DNA from: Granulicella sp. 5B5
GTDB taxonomy: Bacteria > Acidobacteriota > Terriglobia > Terriglobales > Acidobacteriaceae
Length of the DNA stretch: 64,000 nt
Direction: 5' to 3'
Assembly (NCBI RefSeq): GCF_014083945.1
Contig: NZ_CP046444.1
Location: forward strand, 930,001-994,000
The notes under the pieces were generated by a model. The model had not been told where the DNA came from, did no database searches, and saw nothing but the letters and a program-made list of their open reading frames with translations. Within the stretch, counting starts at the first letter, position 1; the number at the start of each line of letters is the position of its first letter. This document shows, piece by piece, positions 33,537-41,912 of this stretch. The position numbers and the translations under genes are program-made.

Positions 33537-35852
33537 CTACCGCACCGCCGCCCGCTCCGTCTCCGTCACCTTCGTCTTCGGTGCCGAGTGGTTGATCGTC
33601 TCGGCATACTTCGCCACGCCTTTATACAGGCTCTCCGCCACCCGCTCGCGGTACTCCGGCGTCTCCAGCTCCGCAGCGTCATCCGGGTTCGTCACAAAGC
33701 TGATCTCCGCCAGGATCGACGGCATATTCGCCCCGATCAGCACCACGAACGGGGCCTTCTTCACCCCACGGTCCTTCAGCCCCGGATTGCCCTTCTCCAG
33801 CCCGCGATACAGCGACGTGTCCACATCCGCCGCCAGCTCGCGGCTCTCGTCGATCTTGTCCTTCAGCGCGATCTTCTTCACCAGGTCGCTCAGTTGGTGC
33901 ACGCTCTCGGTCGAAACCGCATTCTCGCGGCTCGCCACCGTCATCGCCTCGGGGTCGCTCGTAAAGTTCAGGTAGTACACCTCAACCCCCCGCGCACTCG
34001 CATCCGGCGAGCTGTTCGCATGGACCGAGATGAACAGGTCCGCCTGCGCCTTGTTCGCAATCGCCGTCCGCGTCTCCAGCGGGATAAACGTATCGTCCGC
34101 GCGCGTATACACAATCTCCGCGCCCAACCGGTCATGCAGCAGCTTGCCCAGCCGCAGCGCGACATCCAGCACCACGTCCTTCTCTTCAATCCCACCTGCA
34201 CCCAGCGTCCCGGAGTCATGTCCCCCATGCCCGGCGTCAATCACAATCCGCCCAATCTTCAACCCCAGCGCCCGCACCAGCGTCGTATCGCCATCCGTCG
34301 TCGGCGGCGCAGCCTCCACGGGTTCAGCCTTCCCCGAAGCCACTGGGTGCCCCATGTCTCGATTTTGAGACGTGGGTTGAACAGCCCCTGCTCTCGACCG
34401 CGGATGATAGTGATCGCCCGACCCCAGGTCCACCGGAGTCACCGCACTCGTCTCCGCCACTGGCAGCGACGTCGGCCGCCGTGTCGCCGCCACTCTGCCC
34501 GGCTGCTCACCCAGTGCGGCCACATCCGCACCATCGCTGGCCGAGTTCTTCATCACTGTATTCGGCACTGGTCTCGCAGCAGTCGACCGCGTTGGAATCA
34601 CCACCCGAGGCTGTACCGCCTCCTTACGCGAGGCTGTCCGCGAAGGCAGCCCAAAGCTAGCACTCCCATCCGTCACCGGCATCGGCGGCAGGCTCGACAC
34701 CTCAACGCCACTCTTCGCAGCAGGCGAGGCCCCTCGCACCACCGGCGCTGGCACAGCACTCACCGCCAACGGCACCGTGCTCACCGGCTCATTGCTCTCC
34801 ACCGCATCATTGTCCCTACTCCCCACTCCCTGCGCCCTACTCCCTGCCTCCCCATGGATATCCACAATCAGCCGCTCAGGGTTCGGCAGCAAAAACGCAG
34901 AGTACTTCGCCACCGCCTGCACATCCAGAACCACGCGCGTATTCCCACCCGCCAGCTGCGCCGCCCGCACATCCTTCAACAGCCCGCCATCGGTCACAGC
35001 AAACATCCTGCCGCCCAGCTCAGGAGCCAGCTTCACACCCTGCAGGTCAAAGAAGATTCGGTCCGGGTGCTCCACCCGCACCGCCTGATACGCCACCGGG
35101 TCTGGCGCATTCGGCCCCAGGTCAATCACCACTCGCGTATAGCTGCCCGTCGACCAGTGCCGTATCCCCGTCACAATCGCCACCGGCGCAGCCATCGACG
35201 GCTTCTCCGGCACCGTCGGCCCATCGGCCACCGGCATCGCCCGCATCTCTTCACGAGGCCGCGACACGGCGCTCTCCATCCTCGGCCTCTCGGCCCCGCG
35301 CTCCGTCCGCGCCACCACCAGGCTCTCGCGCGCGGCCCTCGCAGCCGAGCTCCGCGGATACTCCCGCAGCAGCACCTCGCGCACCTTCCGCGCCTCCACT
35401 ACATCGTCGCTCTCACCCGGCCCCAGCAGGTCCAGCGCCTGCCCCAGCGCCTGCGGCGAGCTCGTCGGCCCACTTCCAGGGTTTGGATAGGCCTTCGCCA
35501 GAAACTCATACTGTCCCGCAGCATCGTGCAGGCTCTTCGGATCACCCAGCTCATGCCCCTGCTCGGCCAGCAGCTCAGCGACCTCTTCCACCGCCCGGCT
35601 GGCATGTGCCGCCGCCGGGTCCTCATGGTAGATCGCACGAAACCGGTCCATCACCCGCGTAAACTCAGCCAGCGTATGGCGGCTCTTCGGCAGGGCTTCA
35701 AACTCCGCCCGCGCCCGCAGCGCCTCGTCCCAGGCGCTCAAACGCGTCGCATGGCTCCGCGAAGCCCCAAAACCCCACGCACTCCCACACACCAGCGCCA
35801 GCGCCAGTGCCGCACACCCACTACTTCGAACCCTCAATCTCTGCGCACTCAT
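33537..35852 (-). CDS. N-acetylmuramoyl-L-alanine amidase with AMIN and Amidase_3 domains
   Basis: 771 residues from the ATG at 35850-35852; the longer open frame lacks a signal peptide at its start. Order: signal peptide (~1-30), a helical repeat region (~35-190), an AMIN domain (~230-330, GIRHWSTGSYTRVVIDLG, RIFFDLQGVKL), a long low-complexity linker (~335-525), and the zinc-dependent Amidase_3 domain (IVIDAGHGGHDSG, ADLFISVHANS, ISFVTNPDDA with the catalytic Glu in LAEISF). It cleaves stem peptides from murein, typically at the division septum. Two repeat elements lie in frame in the linker (residues ~334-347 and ~492-503), which may explain its unusual length. Confidence 0.92.
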   Translation of the reverse strand: MSAQRLRVRSSGCAALALALVCGSAWGFGASRSHATRLSAWDEALRARAEFEALPKSRHTLAEFTRVMDRFRAIYHEDPAAAHASRAVEEVAELLAEQGHELGDPKSLHDAAGQYEFLAKAYPNPGSGPTSSPQALGQALDLLGPGESDDVVEARKVREVLLREYPRSSAARAARESLVVARTERGAERPRMESAVSRPREEMRAMPVADGPTVPEKPSMAAPVAIVTGIRHWSTGSYTRVVIDLGPNAPDPVAYQAVRVEHPDRIFFDLQGVKLAPELGGRMFAVTDGGLLKDVRAAQLAGGNTRVVLDVQAVAKYSAFLLPNPERLIVDIHGEAGSRAQGVGSRDNDAVESNEPVSTVPLAVSAVPAPVVRGASPAAKSGVEVSSLPPMPVTDGSASFGLPSRTASRKEAVQPRVVIPTRSTAARPVPNTVMKNSASDGADVAALGEQPGRVAATRRPTSLPVAETSAVTPVDLGSGDHYHPRSRAGAVQPTSQNRDMGHPVASGKAEPVEAAPPTTDGDTTLVRALGLKIGRIVIDAGHGGHDSGTLGAGGIEEKDVVLDVALRLGKLLHDRLGAEIVYTRADDTFIPLETRTAIANKAQADLFISVHANSSPDASARGVEVYYLNFTSDPEAMTVASRENAVSTESVHQLSDLVKKIALKDKIDESRELAADVDTSLYRGLEKGNPGLKDRGVKKAPFVVLIGANMPSILAEISFVTNPDDAAELETPEYRERVAESLYKGVAKYAETINHSAPKTKVTETERAAVR
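34345..34378. repeat. Dispersed hairpin repeat, family C copy 1 (inside amidase gene)
   Basis: GGGTGCCCCATGTCTC followed by GATTTT and GAGACGTGGG forms a 10-bp stem with one mismatch (34351-34376). Translated in frame on the minus strand as part of the amidase linker. It matches copy 2 at 39105-39138 in layout and flanks. Confidence 0.75.
34813..34853. repeat. Dispersed CT-rich repeat, family D copy 1 (inside amidase gene)
   Basis: Tandem units of the type CTACTCCC/CCACTCCCTG. On the minus strand it encodes the Gly/Ser/Arg-rich piece GSRAQGVGSRDN in the linker. Confidence 0.7.
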
Positions 35853-35942
35853 AGCAACTCTCAGTCTAGGTTCCTTCGATGCACTTTCGCCCGCCAACTC
35901 CACAGCAGGTAACTCATCAAGCAACGCCCGCCACACCGGCTT

Positions 35943-35978
35943 CCCCCTGTTCCCTACTCCCACTCCCTAATCCCTGAC
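35943..35978. repeat. Dispersed CT-rich repeat, family D copy 2
   Basis: TTCCCTACTCCCACTCCCTA and a following TCCCTGAC lie in the divergent gap between the amidase and DUF4254 genes. Confidence 0.65.
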
Positions 35979-36008
35979 CTTTGCTATCCTCTACATCGAG
36001 CACCAGCC

Positions 36009-36593
36009 ATGGTCGACGTTCCCCTGATCCTCCGCCTCCACGACACCGCCAACGCCCACGGCCACGACGATCTGCTCCCAGCACCAGAGCCTCACACCCC
36101 CTTCGAGCAGCTCGTCCTCCACCAGCACCAGGCCAACTTTGACCTCTGGCACTGCGAGGACCAGGCCCGCGACCCCGACGCCTCCGACGCCACCATCGTC
36201 CAGGTAAAACACTCCATCGACCGCCTCAACCAGCGCCGCAACGACCTCGTCGAGCAGCTCGACCTCGACCTCCTCGCCGCCGCCACGCCGCTCAATAACG
36301 CCGCCCCGCTTCACTCCGAGACCCCCGGCCTCATCATCGACCGTCTCTCCATCCTCTCCCTCAAGCTCTTCCACACCGAAGAGCAGCTCCACCGCTCCAC
36401 ACCCGAGCACCGCAACCGCAACGAGACCCGCATGCTCCTTCTCAACGAGCAGCGCACCGACCTCGCCGCCTGCCTCACCCAGCTCTGGCACGACATCCTC
36501 TCCGGCCACCGCCGCTTCAAGCTCTACCGTCAGCTCAAGATGTACAACGACCCCTCACTCAACCCCTTTCTCTATGGCAAATCCACCTCATAA
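36009..36593 (+). CDS. DUF4254 domain protein
   Basis: 194 residues, mostly alpha-helical and strongly charged, without signal peptide or membrane segment. The family signature is visible in FEQLVLHQHQANFDLWHCED (start), TPGLIIDRLSILSLKLFHTE (centre) and the end RRFKLYRQLKMYNDPSLNP. DUF4254 proteins are cytosolic and often sit near glycan or lipopolysaccharide genes; biochemical function is not established. It diverges from the amidase gene and is followed after ~155 nt by a TPR gene. Confidence 0.85.
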   Translation: MVDVPLILRLHDTANAHGHDDLLPAPEPHTPFEQLVLHQHQANFDLWHCEDQARDPDASDATIVQVKHSIDRLNQRRNDLVEQLDLDLLAAATPLNNAAPLHSETPGLIIDRLSILSLKLFHTEEQLHRSTPEHRNRNETRMLLLNEQRTDLAACLTQLWHDILSGHRRFKLYRQLKMYNDPSLNPFLYGKSTS

Positions 36594-36625
36594 GCGGCCC
36601 GGTTGCCGCACCCACCTCTATACAG

Positions 36626-36655
36626 TTGACCCGCACCCACATACACTCGTATAAA
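36626..36655 (+). promoter_or_regulatory. Candidate promoter for the TPR gene
   Basis: TTGACC (36626-36631) and TATAAA (36650-36655) are 18 nt apart, about 95 nt before the TPR gene start at 36749. Confidence 0.55.
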
Positions 36656-36748
36656 ACCGAGACGAGATTCTTCGCGCACGTGCGCAACGCTGCGCCCCTC
36701 TGCAACTCCAGAACACCAGAACAAAACGACACGATCCTGCGAGACGAT

Positions 36749-37354
36749 ATGGCAACGAAGTCGGCAGTTCCCTCTACCGCAAGCAAAGCGGCAACTCAAT
36801 CCGCGTCCACCACGGCTCCCCAAAAGGCCCCCCGTACCCTCGCTGGCCGCACCGCGCCACTCGATGACGCGGCACGCAAGGCCATCCTCACGCAGTACGA
36901 GGCTGCCATCAAACTTGTCTATGCCGGCAAGTTCGACAAGGCGCATGAGGCTTTCACTAAAATCCTCCCTGACGCTCCGGCCGACATCGCCCCCAGCGTC
37001 CGCATGTACCTCGCCACCTGCGAGGCCGAGATCTCCAAGCACTCCGCGGCTTTCTCCACACCCGAGGAGCGCTACGACTACGCCATCTCGCTGCTCAACC
37101 ACGGTCACTATGAGGACGCCCGCGAGCACTTCGAGGCAATCCTCAAGGACAACAAGAGCGCCGACTACGCCTTCTACGGCATGGCCCTGCTCGCCGCCAT
37201 GACCTGCGACTCCCCGCGCTGCATCGAGCACCTCACTGAGGCCATCCGCCTCAATCCGCAGAACCGCACCCAGGCCCGCCTCGACTCCGACTTCGAGTCC
37301 GTCGCCGACGACCCCAGTTTCACCGAGCTCCTCTACCCCGAGCCCCAGCTCTAA
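36749..37354 (+). CDS. Small cytosolic TPR protein
   Basis: 201 residues from the ATG at 36749. The Ala/Ser/Thr-rich first ~35 residues look disordered. Two to three TPR units follow: YEAAIKLVYAGKFDKAHEAF, YDYAISLLNHGHYEDAREHF, and HLTEAIRLNPQNR. No signal peptide is visible, so a cytosolic scaffold role is likely. The ORF could begin at 36626, but that would translate the promoter-like sequence. It is followed 48 nt later by yvcK, whose start region forms a perfect hairpin that might double as a terminator here. Confidence 0.8.
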   Translation: MATKSAVPSTASKAATQSASTTAPQKAPRTLAGRTAPLDDAARKAILTQYEAAIKLVYAGKFDKAHEAFTKILPDAPADIAPSVRMYLATCEAEISKHSAAFSTPEERYDYAISLLNHGHYEDAREHFEAILKDNKSADYAFYGMALLAAMTCDSPRCIEHLTEAIRLNPQNRTQARLDSDFESVADDPSFTELLYPEPQL

Positions 37355-37373
37355 GCCACACTCTCTCCACACG

Positions 37374-37405
37374 CATCGGCTCTGTACACTTATACAGAGC
37401 CGATG
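37374..37405 (+). promoter_or_regulatory. Perfect 13-bp stem-loop that includes the yvcK start codon
   Basis: CATCGGCTCTGTA (37374-37386), loop CACTTA, and the exact complement TACAGAGCCGATG (37393-37405), whose last three bases are the yvcK ATG. No Shine-Dalgarno sequence precedes the ATG. TATACA at 37391-37396 lies 6 nt before the ATG and could be a -10 box giving a leaderless mRNA. Confidence 0.65.
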
Positions 37406-38443
37406 TCTTTGCACTCCAACACATCCCGTCAGCTTCGGGTCGTCGCCATAGGCGGCGGCACTGGTCTCTCCACGCTCCTCCGCGGCCTCAAGCGCTACAC
37501 CACCGCCCCTCCCGGCGTCACCATTGCTCCCTGCGACCTCCCCTGCCACATCCGCGAGCTCTCCGCCATCGTCACCGTCACCGACGACGGCGGCTCCTCC
37601 GGCCGCCTCCGCGAAGAACTCAACATGCTCCCCCCCGGCGACGTCCGCAACTGCATGGTCGCTCTCTCTGAAGACGAGCACCTCCTCAGTCGCCTCTTCC
37701 AGCACCGCTTCCGCCACGGCGACCTCGAAGGCCACAGCTTCGGCAACCTCTTCCTCGCCGCACTCACTGAGGTCTCCGGCGACTTCGCACAGGCCGTCCA
37801 GACCAGCTCCCAGATCCTCGCCACCCGCGGCCGCATCTACCCCTCAACCACCGCCAACGCCACCCTCTCCGCCCGCATGGACGACGGCTCACTCGTCTCC
37901 GGCGAGACCAACATCACAGCCAGCAAGCGAACCATCCGCGAGCTCATGCTCTCCCCCGCCGACGCCTCACCGCTCCCCGAGACCCTCGACGCCATCGCCA
38001 CCGCCGACCTCATCACCCTCGGCCCCGGCTCGCTCTACACCTCGCTCATCACCAATCTCCTCGTCCGCGGCATCCCCGAAGCCATCGCCGCCTCCCGCGC
38101 CACCCGCGTCTACATCTGCAACCTCATGACCCAGGCCAACGAGTCCCTCGGCCTCTCCGCCGCGCAACACATCGAAAAGATCCTCAACCACGCTCGCGCC
38201 CGCGGCCTCGCCAAAGACGCAAAGATCTTCGACTACGCCCTCATCAACACCGCCACCATCAGCGCCGCCACGCTCGACCAGTACGCCCGCGAAGGCCAGA
38301 CCCCCATCGCCGCCGACCTTGACCGCATCCGCGACCTTGGCATCGAGCCCATCACCGGCAACTTCCTCCACGAAGGCGACGTCCTCCGCCACGACTACGA
38401 AGCCGTCGCCGACTCGGTCCTCGAACTCGCCCTCAAACGCTAG
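37403..38443 (+). CDS. yvcK: YvcK/CofD-like gluconeogenesis factor
   Basis: 346 residues. The glycine-rich nucleotide-sugar binding loop AIGGGTGLSTLLRGLK near the start, TDDGGSSGRLREEL (~60), PGDVRNCMVAL, the GNLFLAALTEVSGDF segment and DLITLGPGSLYTSLI are family hallmarks. YvcK binds UDP-sugars and is needed for growth and cell shape on gluconeogenic carbon sources, linking carbon supply to cell-wall synthesis. In many bacteria it lies with whiA and rapZ; neither is here. The start lies inside a perfect hairpin. The 3' end overlaps the convergent toxin gene by 11 nt. Confidence 0.93.
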   Translation: MSLHSNTSRQLRVVAIGGGTGLSTLLRGLKRYTTAPPGVTIAPCDLPCHIRELSAIVTVTDDGGSSGRLREELNMLPPGDVRNCMVALSEDEHLLSRLFQHRFRHGDLEGHSFGNLFLAALTEVSGDFAQAVQTSSQILATRGRIYPSTTANATLSARMDDGSLVSGETNITASKRTIRELMLSPADASPLPETLDAIATADLITLGPGSLYTSLITNLLVRGIPEAIAASRATRVYICNLMTQANESLGLSAAQHIEKILNHARARGLAKDAKIFDYALINTATISAATLDQYAREGQTPIAADLDRIRDLGIEPITGNFLHEGDVLRHDYEAVADSVLELALKR

Positions 38444-38729
38444 AGTTCGTCCGCCACTCCTGCCCGCCGTATATCACGCGCAGAATACGAACAGCATCGC
38501 CTTCCACCCGATAGACCACCACGCACGTTGCCCGATCAATAATCAGCTCACGTGTCCCTTCGGTTCTACTGCCTCTGCCAGCCAATGGAAAGTCTGCTAA
38601 TAACTCAATCTGCTCATTGACTCGATCGTCTACCAGCAACGCGCCCCGAGGACTACTCTCCGAAATCATCTCAAAGGTAGAAAGCATGTCAGCCAAGGCG
38701 TCTTCTGACCATAGGATCGGCGCTTTCAT
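38433..38729 (-). CDS. RelE/ParE-family toxin
   Basis: 98 residues with the plasmid-stabilisation toxin fold: WSEDALADMLSTFEMI helix pair, FPLAGRGSRTEGTREL, VVYRVEGDAVRILRVIYGGQEW. RelE members cut mRNA in the ribosome, ParE members block gyrase; this sequence does not decide between them. It is the second gene of a two-gene unit, its ATG overlapping the antitoxin stop by 4 nt. It overlaps the end of yvcK by 11 nt on the opposite strand, so the two transcripts are complementary at their 3' ends. Confidence 0.87.
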   Translation of the reverse strand: MKAPILWSEDALADMLSTFEMISESSPRGALLVDDRVNEQIELLADFPLAGRGSRTEGTRELIIDRATCVVVYRVEGDAVRILRVIYGGQEWRTNSSV

Positions 38730-39046
38730 CCGATCTTTGCCAAGGCTTTCTCACGCAGAATATTCATCCGCCGACGGACTTCTGCATGAGGTACTCCCGG
38801 CCGCGGATCATCCAGCGCCTCCTGCACCTTGGCACGGAACCATGCATCGTAATCCGTGCCATCCCCCTTGTAGATGGCGGCCTCCATCGGCGTCCGCGCC
38901 AGCGGCAACACCCCTTCGTTCGCCGTCCTCGTCAACAATATCCGAACCGCATCGGAGATCGTCAGCCCCTGCTTCTCCAGCACAGCCGTCGCCCGCTCCT
39001 TGATGTCTTCATCAATCCGTGTCTGCACCAACGCATTCGCCGCCAT
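38726..39046 (-). CDS. RelB/DinJ-family antitoxin
   Basis: 106 residues. The N-terminus ALVQTRIDEDIKERATAVLE and TISDAVRILLTRTAN is the ribbon-helix-helix DNA-binding fold of RelB/DinJ antitoxins. The C-terminal half (FRAKVQEALDDPRPGVPH, VRRRMN) should bind and neutralise the toxin. GAGG lies 7 nt before the ATG. The complex usually represses its own promoter, expected just upstream (39047-39104). No palindrome strong enough to name as operator was seen. Confidence 0.88.
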   Translation of the reverse strand: MAANALVQTRIDEDIKERATAVLEKQGLTISDAVRILLTRTANEGVLPLARTPMEAAIYKGDGTDYDAWFRAKVQEALDDPRPGVPHAEVRRRMNILREKALAKIG

Positions 39047-39104
39047 CGCATCACCTCACGGTCATTGTAATGCAAATGAATGACATTTTATACTTCAGTC
39101 GCCA

Positions 39105-39138
39105 GGTGCCCATGTCCCGCTTCTGGGACGTGGGTTCG
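39105..39138. repeat. Dispersed hairpin repeat, family C copy 2
   Basis: GGTGCCCATGTCCC, loop GCTTCT, GGGACGTGGGTTCG. Stem of 10 bp with one mismatch (39109-39134). It lies between the antitoxin gene and the 3' end of rlmN. Confidence 0.75.
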
Positions 39139-39150
39139 CAGAGTGCAGGC

Positions 39151-40455
39151 TCAGGCAGAGATGTTGACCAACCCCTGCGACTCTTCAGACACCGTCCGCT
39201 TCAACTGCCCACAAGCCGCATAGATGTCCCGCCCCCGCGGTCGCCGAATATACGTCGCGATCCCGCCCGCGATCAGCATCTTCTGAAACACGGCAACATC
39301 CTCCACCGTCGGCTGGTGATAATCAATCCCCGGCCCCGGGTTCCACACAATCAGGTTCACCTTCGCGCGCATCCCGGCAAGCAGCGCCAGCACCTCGCGC
39401 GCGTGTTGCTGCTGATCGTTCACCCCACCCAGCAGCACATACTCAAACGTCACCCACTCCCGCGTCCGCAGCGGGATCTTCTGCACCGCCTCCAGCAGCG
39501 TCGCAATGTTCCACTTCCGCGTAATCGGCATCACCTGCTCGCGCACACCATCATTCGAAGCATTCAATGACAGCGCCAGCTTCGGCCGCACTGTCTCCTT
39601 CGCAAACGCCTCGATCCCCGGCAGTATCCCGCTCGTCGACACCGTCATTCGCGACTCAGGAATCCCCACGCCCTCCACCAGCCGCCGGACGGAGTCCATA
39701 AAGTTCTCATAGTTCAAAAACGGCTCGCCCATCCCCATAAACACCAGGTTGATGCGGTCTTTGCCGATTTGAATCTTGTGCCGGTTCAGCACCGCCGCCA
39801 CCTGCCCCGCGATCTCGCCCGCCGTCAGGTTCCGCTTGATTCCCAGCTTCGCCGTCAGGCAGAACTGGCAGTTCACCGCACATCCCACTTGCGATGAAAT
39901 ACAAATCGTCGCTCGCCGAAACCCCGTCGCCGCCAGCGTCCCAAAGTACTTCCGATCGCGCCCATCCCCCCTGCGCGACCAATAGCCACCATCCCCTACC
40001 ACAGAGGTGTCATCTCGACCGGAGGCGCGCTCTTGCGCCGTAGTGGAGAGACCTGCGGTTGTACCCGCCACAGCCTCTTCCGCCGTCTCCACCTCACCCG
40101 CCTCTTCCTCCGCAGCCTCACTCCCATCGCCGCGCTCGCCGCCATCGCCATCGGGCATCCAAACCGTCTCGACGGTCTCCCCATCGGCCATCTTCATCAG
40201 ATACCGCTCCGTCCCATCCACACTCACCGCCGTCTGCACCATCTCCGGCAGACCCACACTCCAACCATCCGCCACCAACCGCTCGCGCAGCTCCTTGCTC
40301 AGCGTCGTCATCTCCTCCACGCTCGCCACCCGCTGCTTATACAGCGCCTCCCAGACCTGCTTCGCACGATACGGCTTCTGCTCCAGCCCAGCCATCACCT
40401 CGGTCAGCTCCGGCAGACCTATCCCAAACAACGCCTTGTCACCCGCTTCATTCAC
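39151..40455 (-). CDS. rlmN: 23S rRNA (adenine2503-C2)/tRNA methyltransferase with insertion
   Basis: 434 residues, against roughly 350-390 usual. It is a radical-SAM enzyme: the cluster-binding CAVNCQFC (C192, C196, C199), GMGEPFLNYE (SAM binding), VSTSGILPGIEAFA, LNASNDGVREQVMPI, and a C-terminal AACGQL with the second catalytic Cys. It methylates A2503 of 23S rRNA and A37 of some tRNAs. Between residues ~100 and ~165, where the N-terminal domain joins the barrel, lies an acidic, Gly-rich stretch. Its residues ~134-150 are encoded by a family A repeat. It is 18 nt downstream of GH30 and probably cotranscribed. Confidence 0.93.
   Translation of the reverse strand: MNEAGDKALFGIGLPELTEVMAGLEQKPYRAKQVWEALYKQRVASVEEMTTLSKELRERLVADGWSVGLPEMVQTAVSVDGTERYLMKMADGETVETVWMPDGDGGERGDGSEAAEEEAGEVETAEEAVAGTTAGLSTTAQERASGRDDTSVVGDGGYWSRRGDGRDRKYFGTLAATGFRRATICISSQVGCAVNCQFCLTAKLGIKRNLTAGEIAGQVAAVLNRHKIQIGKDRINLVFMGMGEPFLNYENFMDSVRRLVEGVGIPESRMTVSTSGILPGIEAFAKETVRPKLALSLNASNDGVREQVMPITRKWNIATLLEAVQKIPLRTREWVTFEYVLLGGVNDQQQHAREVLALLAGMRAKVNLIVWNPGPGIDYHQPTVEDVAVFQKMLIAGGIATYIRRPRGRDIYAACGQLKRTVSEESQGLVNISA
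40008..40055. repeat. Dispersed repeat, family A copy 1 (inside rlmN)
   Basis: Consensus ends TGTCATCTCGACCGGAG and TGGAGAGACC surround a GC stem GGCGC/GCGCC with loop GCTCTT. It is translated in frame on the minus strand of rlmN. Confidence 0.8.
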
Positions 40456-40473
40456 TCTCTTAGGATACCCGCC

Positions 40474-41844
40474 TCACCAAACAAACGTCTCCGCCGCCCC
40501 CTCCGGAACCTTCGCCACAAACACACGCCCGCCATCCCGCACCGGCACATCCCGCTCTTCATCCGACGTGTTCGCGACCACCAGCACTGTCTTCTTCGCC
40601 GACGTCACAAACGCCACATCGCTCACCCCATCCACCTCGGTCGACGCCACCCGTACGCTCCCCGGAGGCACAAACTTCGCCACCTGAGCCACCGTATAAA
40701 ACGCCAGGTTCCGGCTCACTGTATCGCCCTCAATCGTCACCGCGCCTTCGCACACCGGGCACCCGCCATGGTTCGTATGCGGCCCGAACTTCGCATCCGC
40801 TGCAAGATTCCATAGCAGCACCGTGCGGCTCCAGTTCCGCATCGCGCCAATCATCTCGCGCGACACAGGCTCCGCAATCTTCAGCTCCGTCGCGCCCTTC
40901 TTGTCCACCACCATCTGCTCCGTAAAATAAATCCCCTTCTCCGGAAACCGCTCATGCGCCTCCGTCATCGCATCCAACTTGCCGCGATACAGATGGAACC
41001 CGCTGCCCACCGCATACTTCGCCGCCCGCGCATCGGCCAGCACCGTCTCCGGATAATCCGGATGATCACAGTTGTGGTCATACAGAATCACCTTCGTCGC
41101 GATCCGCACCTCCCGCATCGCAGGCCCAAGCGCATCGCGCAGAAAGTCCCGCTGCTCTTCGGCGGTCATCACCATGCTCGGCGTGTTCTTCGGATTCAGC
41201 GGCTCATTCTGCATCGTGATTGTGTCCACCGGCACGCCCGCCTTGCGCATCGCCTCCATCCACTTCACCAGGTAGCGCGCATACACAAAGTAGTCCGCCC
41301 GCTTCAGCTCGCCGCCCTTCAGATCGTCATTCGTCTTCATCCACGCCGGCGCGCTCCACGGAGATCCCAGCACCCGCAGCCGCGGATCGATTCTCCGCAT
41401 CTCCCGCAGCACCGGCACCACCGTCCGCTCATACTCCCCCAGCGAAAACTGCGTCAGCCACACATCGCTGCCGCCCGCACTCACGTCATCGCACGTAAAC
41501 GCATGGTCATCCATATCGCTCGACCCAACGCTCACGCGCACATAACTCACGCCGATCCCACCCGCCCCCACCAATTCCTTCTCTAGGGCCAGACGCTTCT
41601 CGCGCGGCAGCTTCATCATCAGCTCTGCGCTCCCACCTGTCAGCGCAAACCCAAACCCTTCCACTGTCTGCATCTTTTGCGACGCATCCACCACAATCCC
41701 CGCGCCTTCGCGCGCTGCGGATAACTTCACCACCGGCTGCTCCGCCAACAGGGCCGACCGGTCCGGCGTCGTCAGCCACCCCTTCACCACCTGCCCCTGC
41801 GCCACACCCAGCCCCACGATCCACAGCACCAGCCAACGTCCCAT
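40474..41844 (-). CDS. Glycoside hydrolase family 30
   Basis: 456 residues. The ATG at 41842-41844 has AGGAGG 6 nt upstream and opens a proper signal peptide (MGRWLVLWIVGLGVAQGQ). The (beta/alpha)8 clan-A fold is supported by QTVEGFGFALTGGSAELM at the start, the acid/base Glu in ITMQNEPLNPKN and the nucleophile Glu in GIYFTEQMV, plus a beta-sandwich C-terminus (SRNLAFYTVAQVAKFVPPG). GH30 enzymes act on glucosylceramide, beta-1,6-glucans or xylans; the subfamily is not clear. It acts outside the cytoplasm. Confidence 0.92.
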   Translation of the reverse strand: MGRWLVLWIVGLGVAQGQVVKGWLTTPDRSALLAEQPVVKLSAAREGAGIVVDASQKMQTVEGFGFALTGGSAELMMKLPREKRLALEKELVGAGGIGVSYVRVSVGSSDMDDHAFTCDDVSAGGSDVWLTQFSLGEYERTVVPVLREMRRIDPRLRVLGSPWSAPAWMKTNDDLKGGELKRADYFVYARYLVKWMEAMRKAGVPVDTITMQNEPLNPKNTPSMVMTAEEQRDFLRDALGPAMREVRIATKVILYDHNCDHPDYPETVLADARAAKYAVGSGFHLYRGKLDAMTEAHERFPEKGIYFTEQMVVDKKGATELKIAEPVSREMIGAMRNWSRTVLLWNLAADAKFGPHTNHGGCPVCEGAVTIEGDTVSRNLAFYTVAQVAKFVPPGSVRVASTEVDGVSDVAFVTSAKKTVLVVANTSDEERDVPVRDGGRVFVAKVPEGAAETFVW

Positions 41845-41912
41845 TCCCATCCTCCTCAGTCCTTTGGGACATCCGCGTTTGCAGTTGTCCCTCCGCATGA
41901 AACAATAGACGA

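Noticed and set aside
33588-35912. 774-codon plus-strand frame over the amidase gene
   Set aside because: His/Arg/Pro-rich low-complexity translation, a shadow of the amidase codon bias. No recognisable segment.
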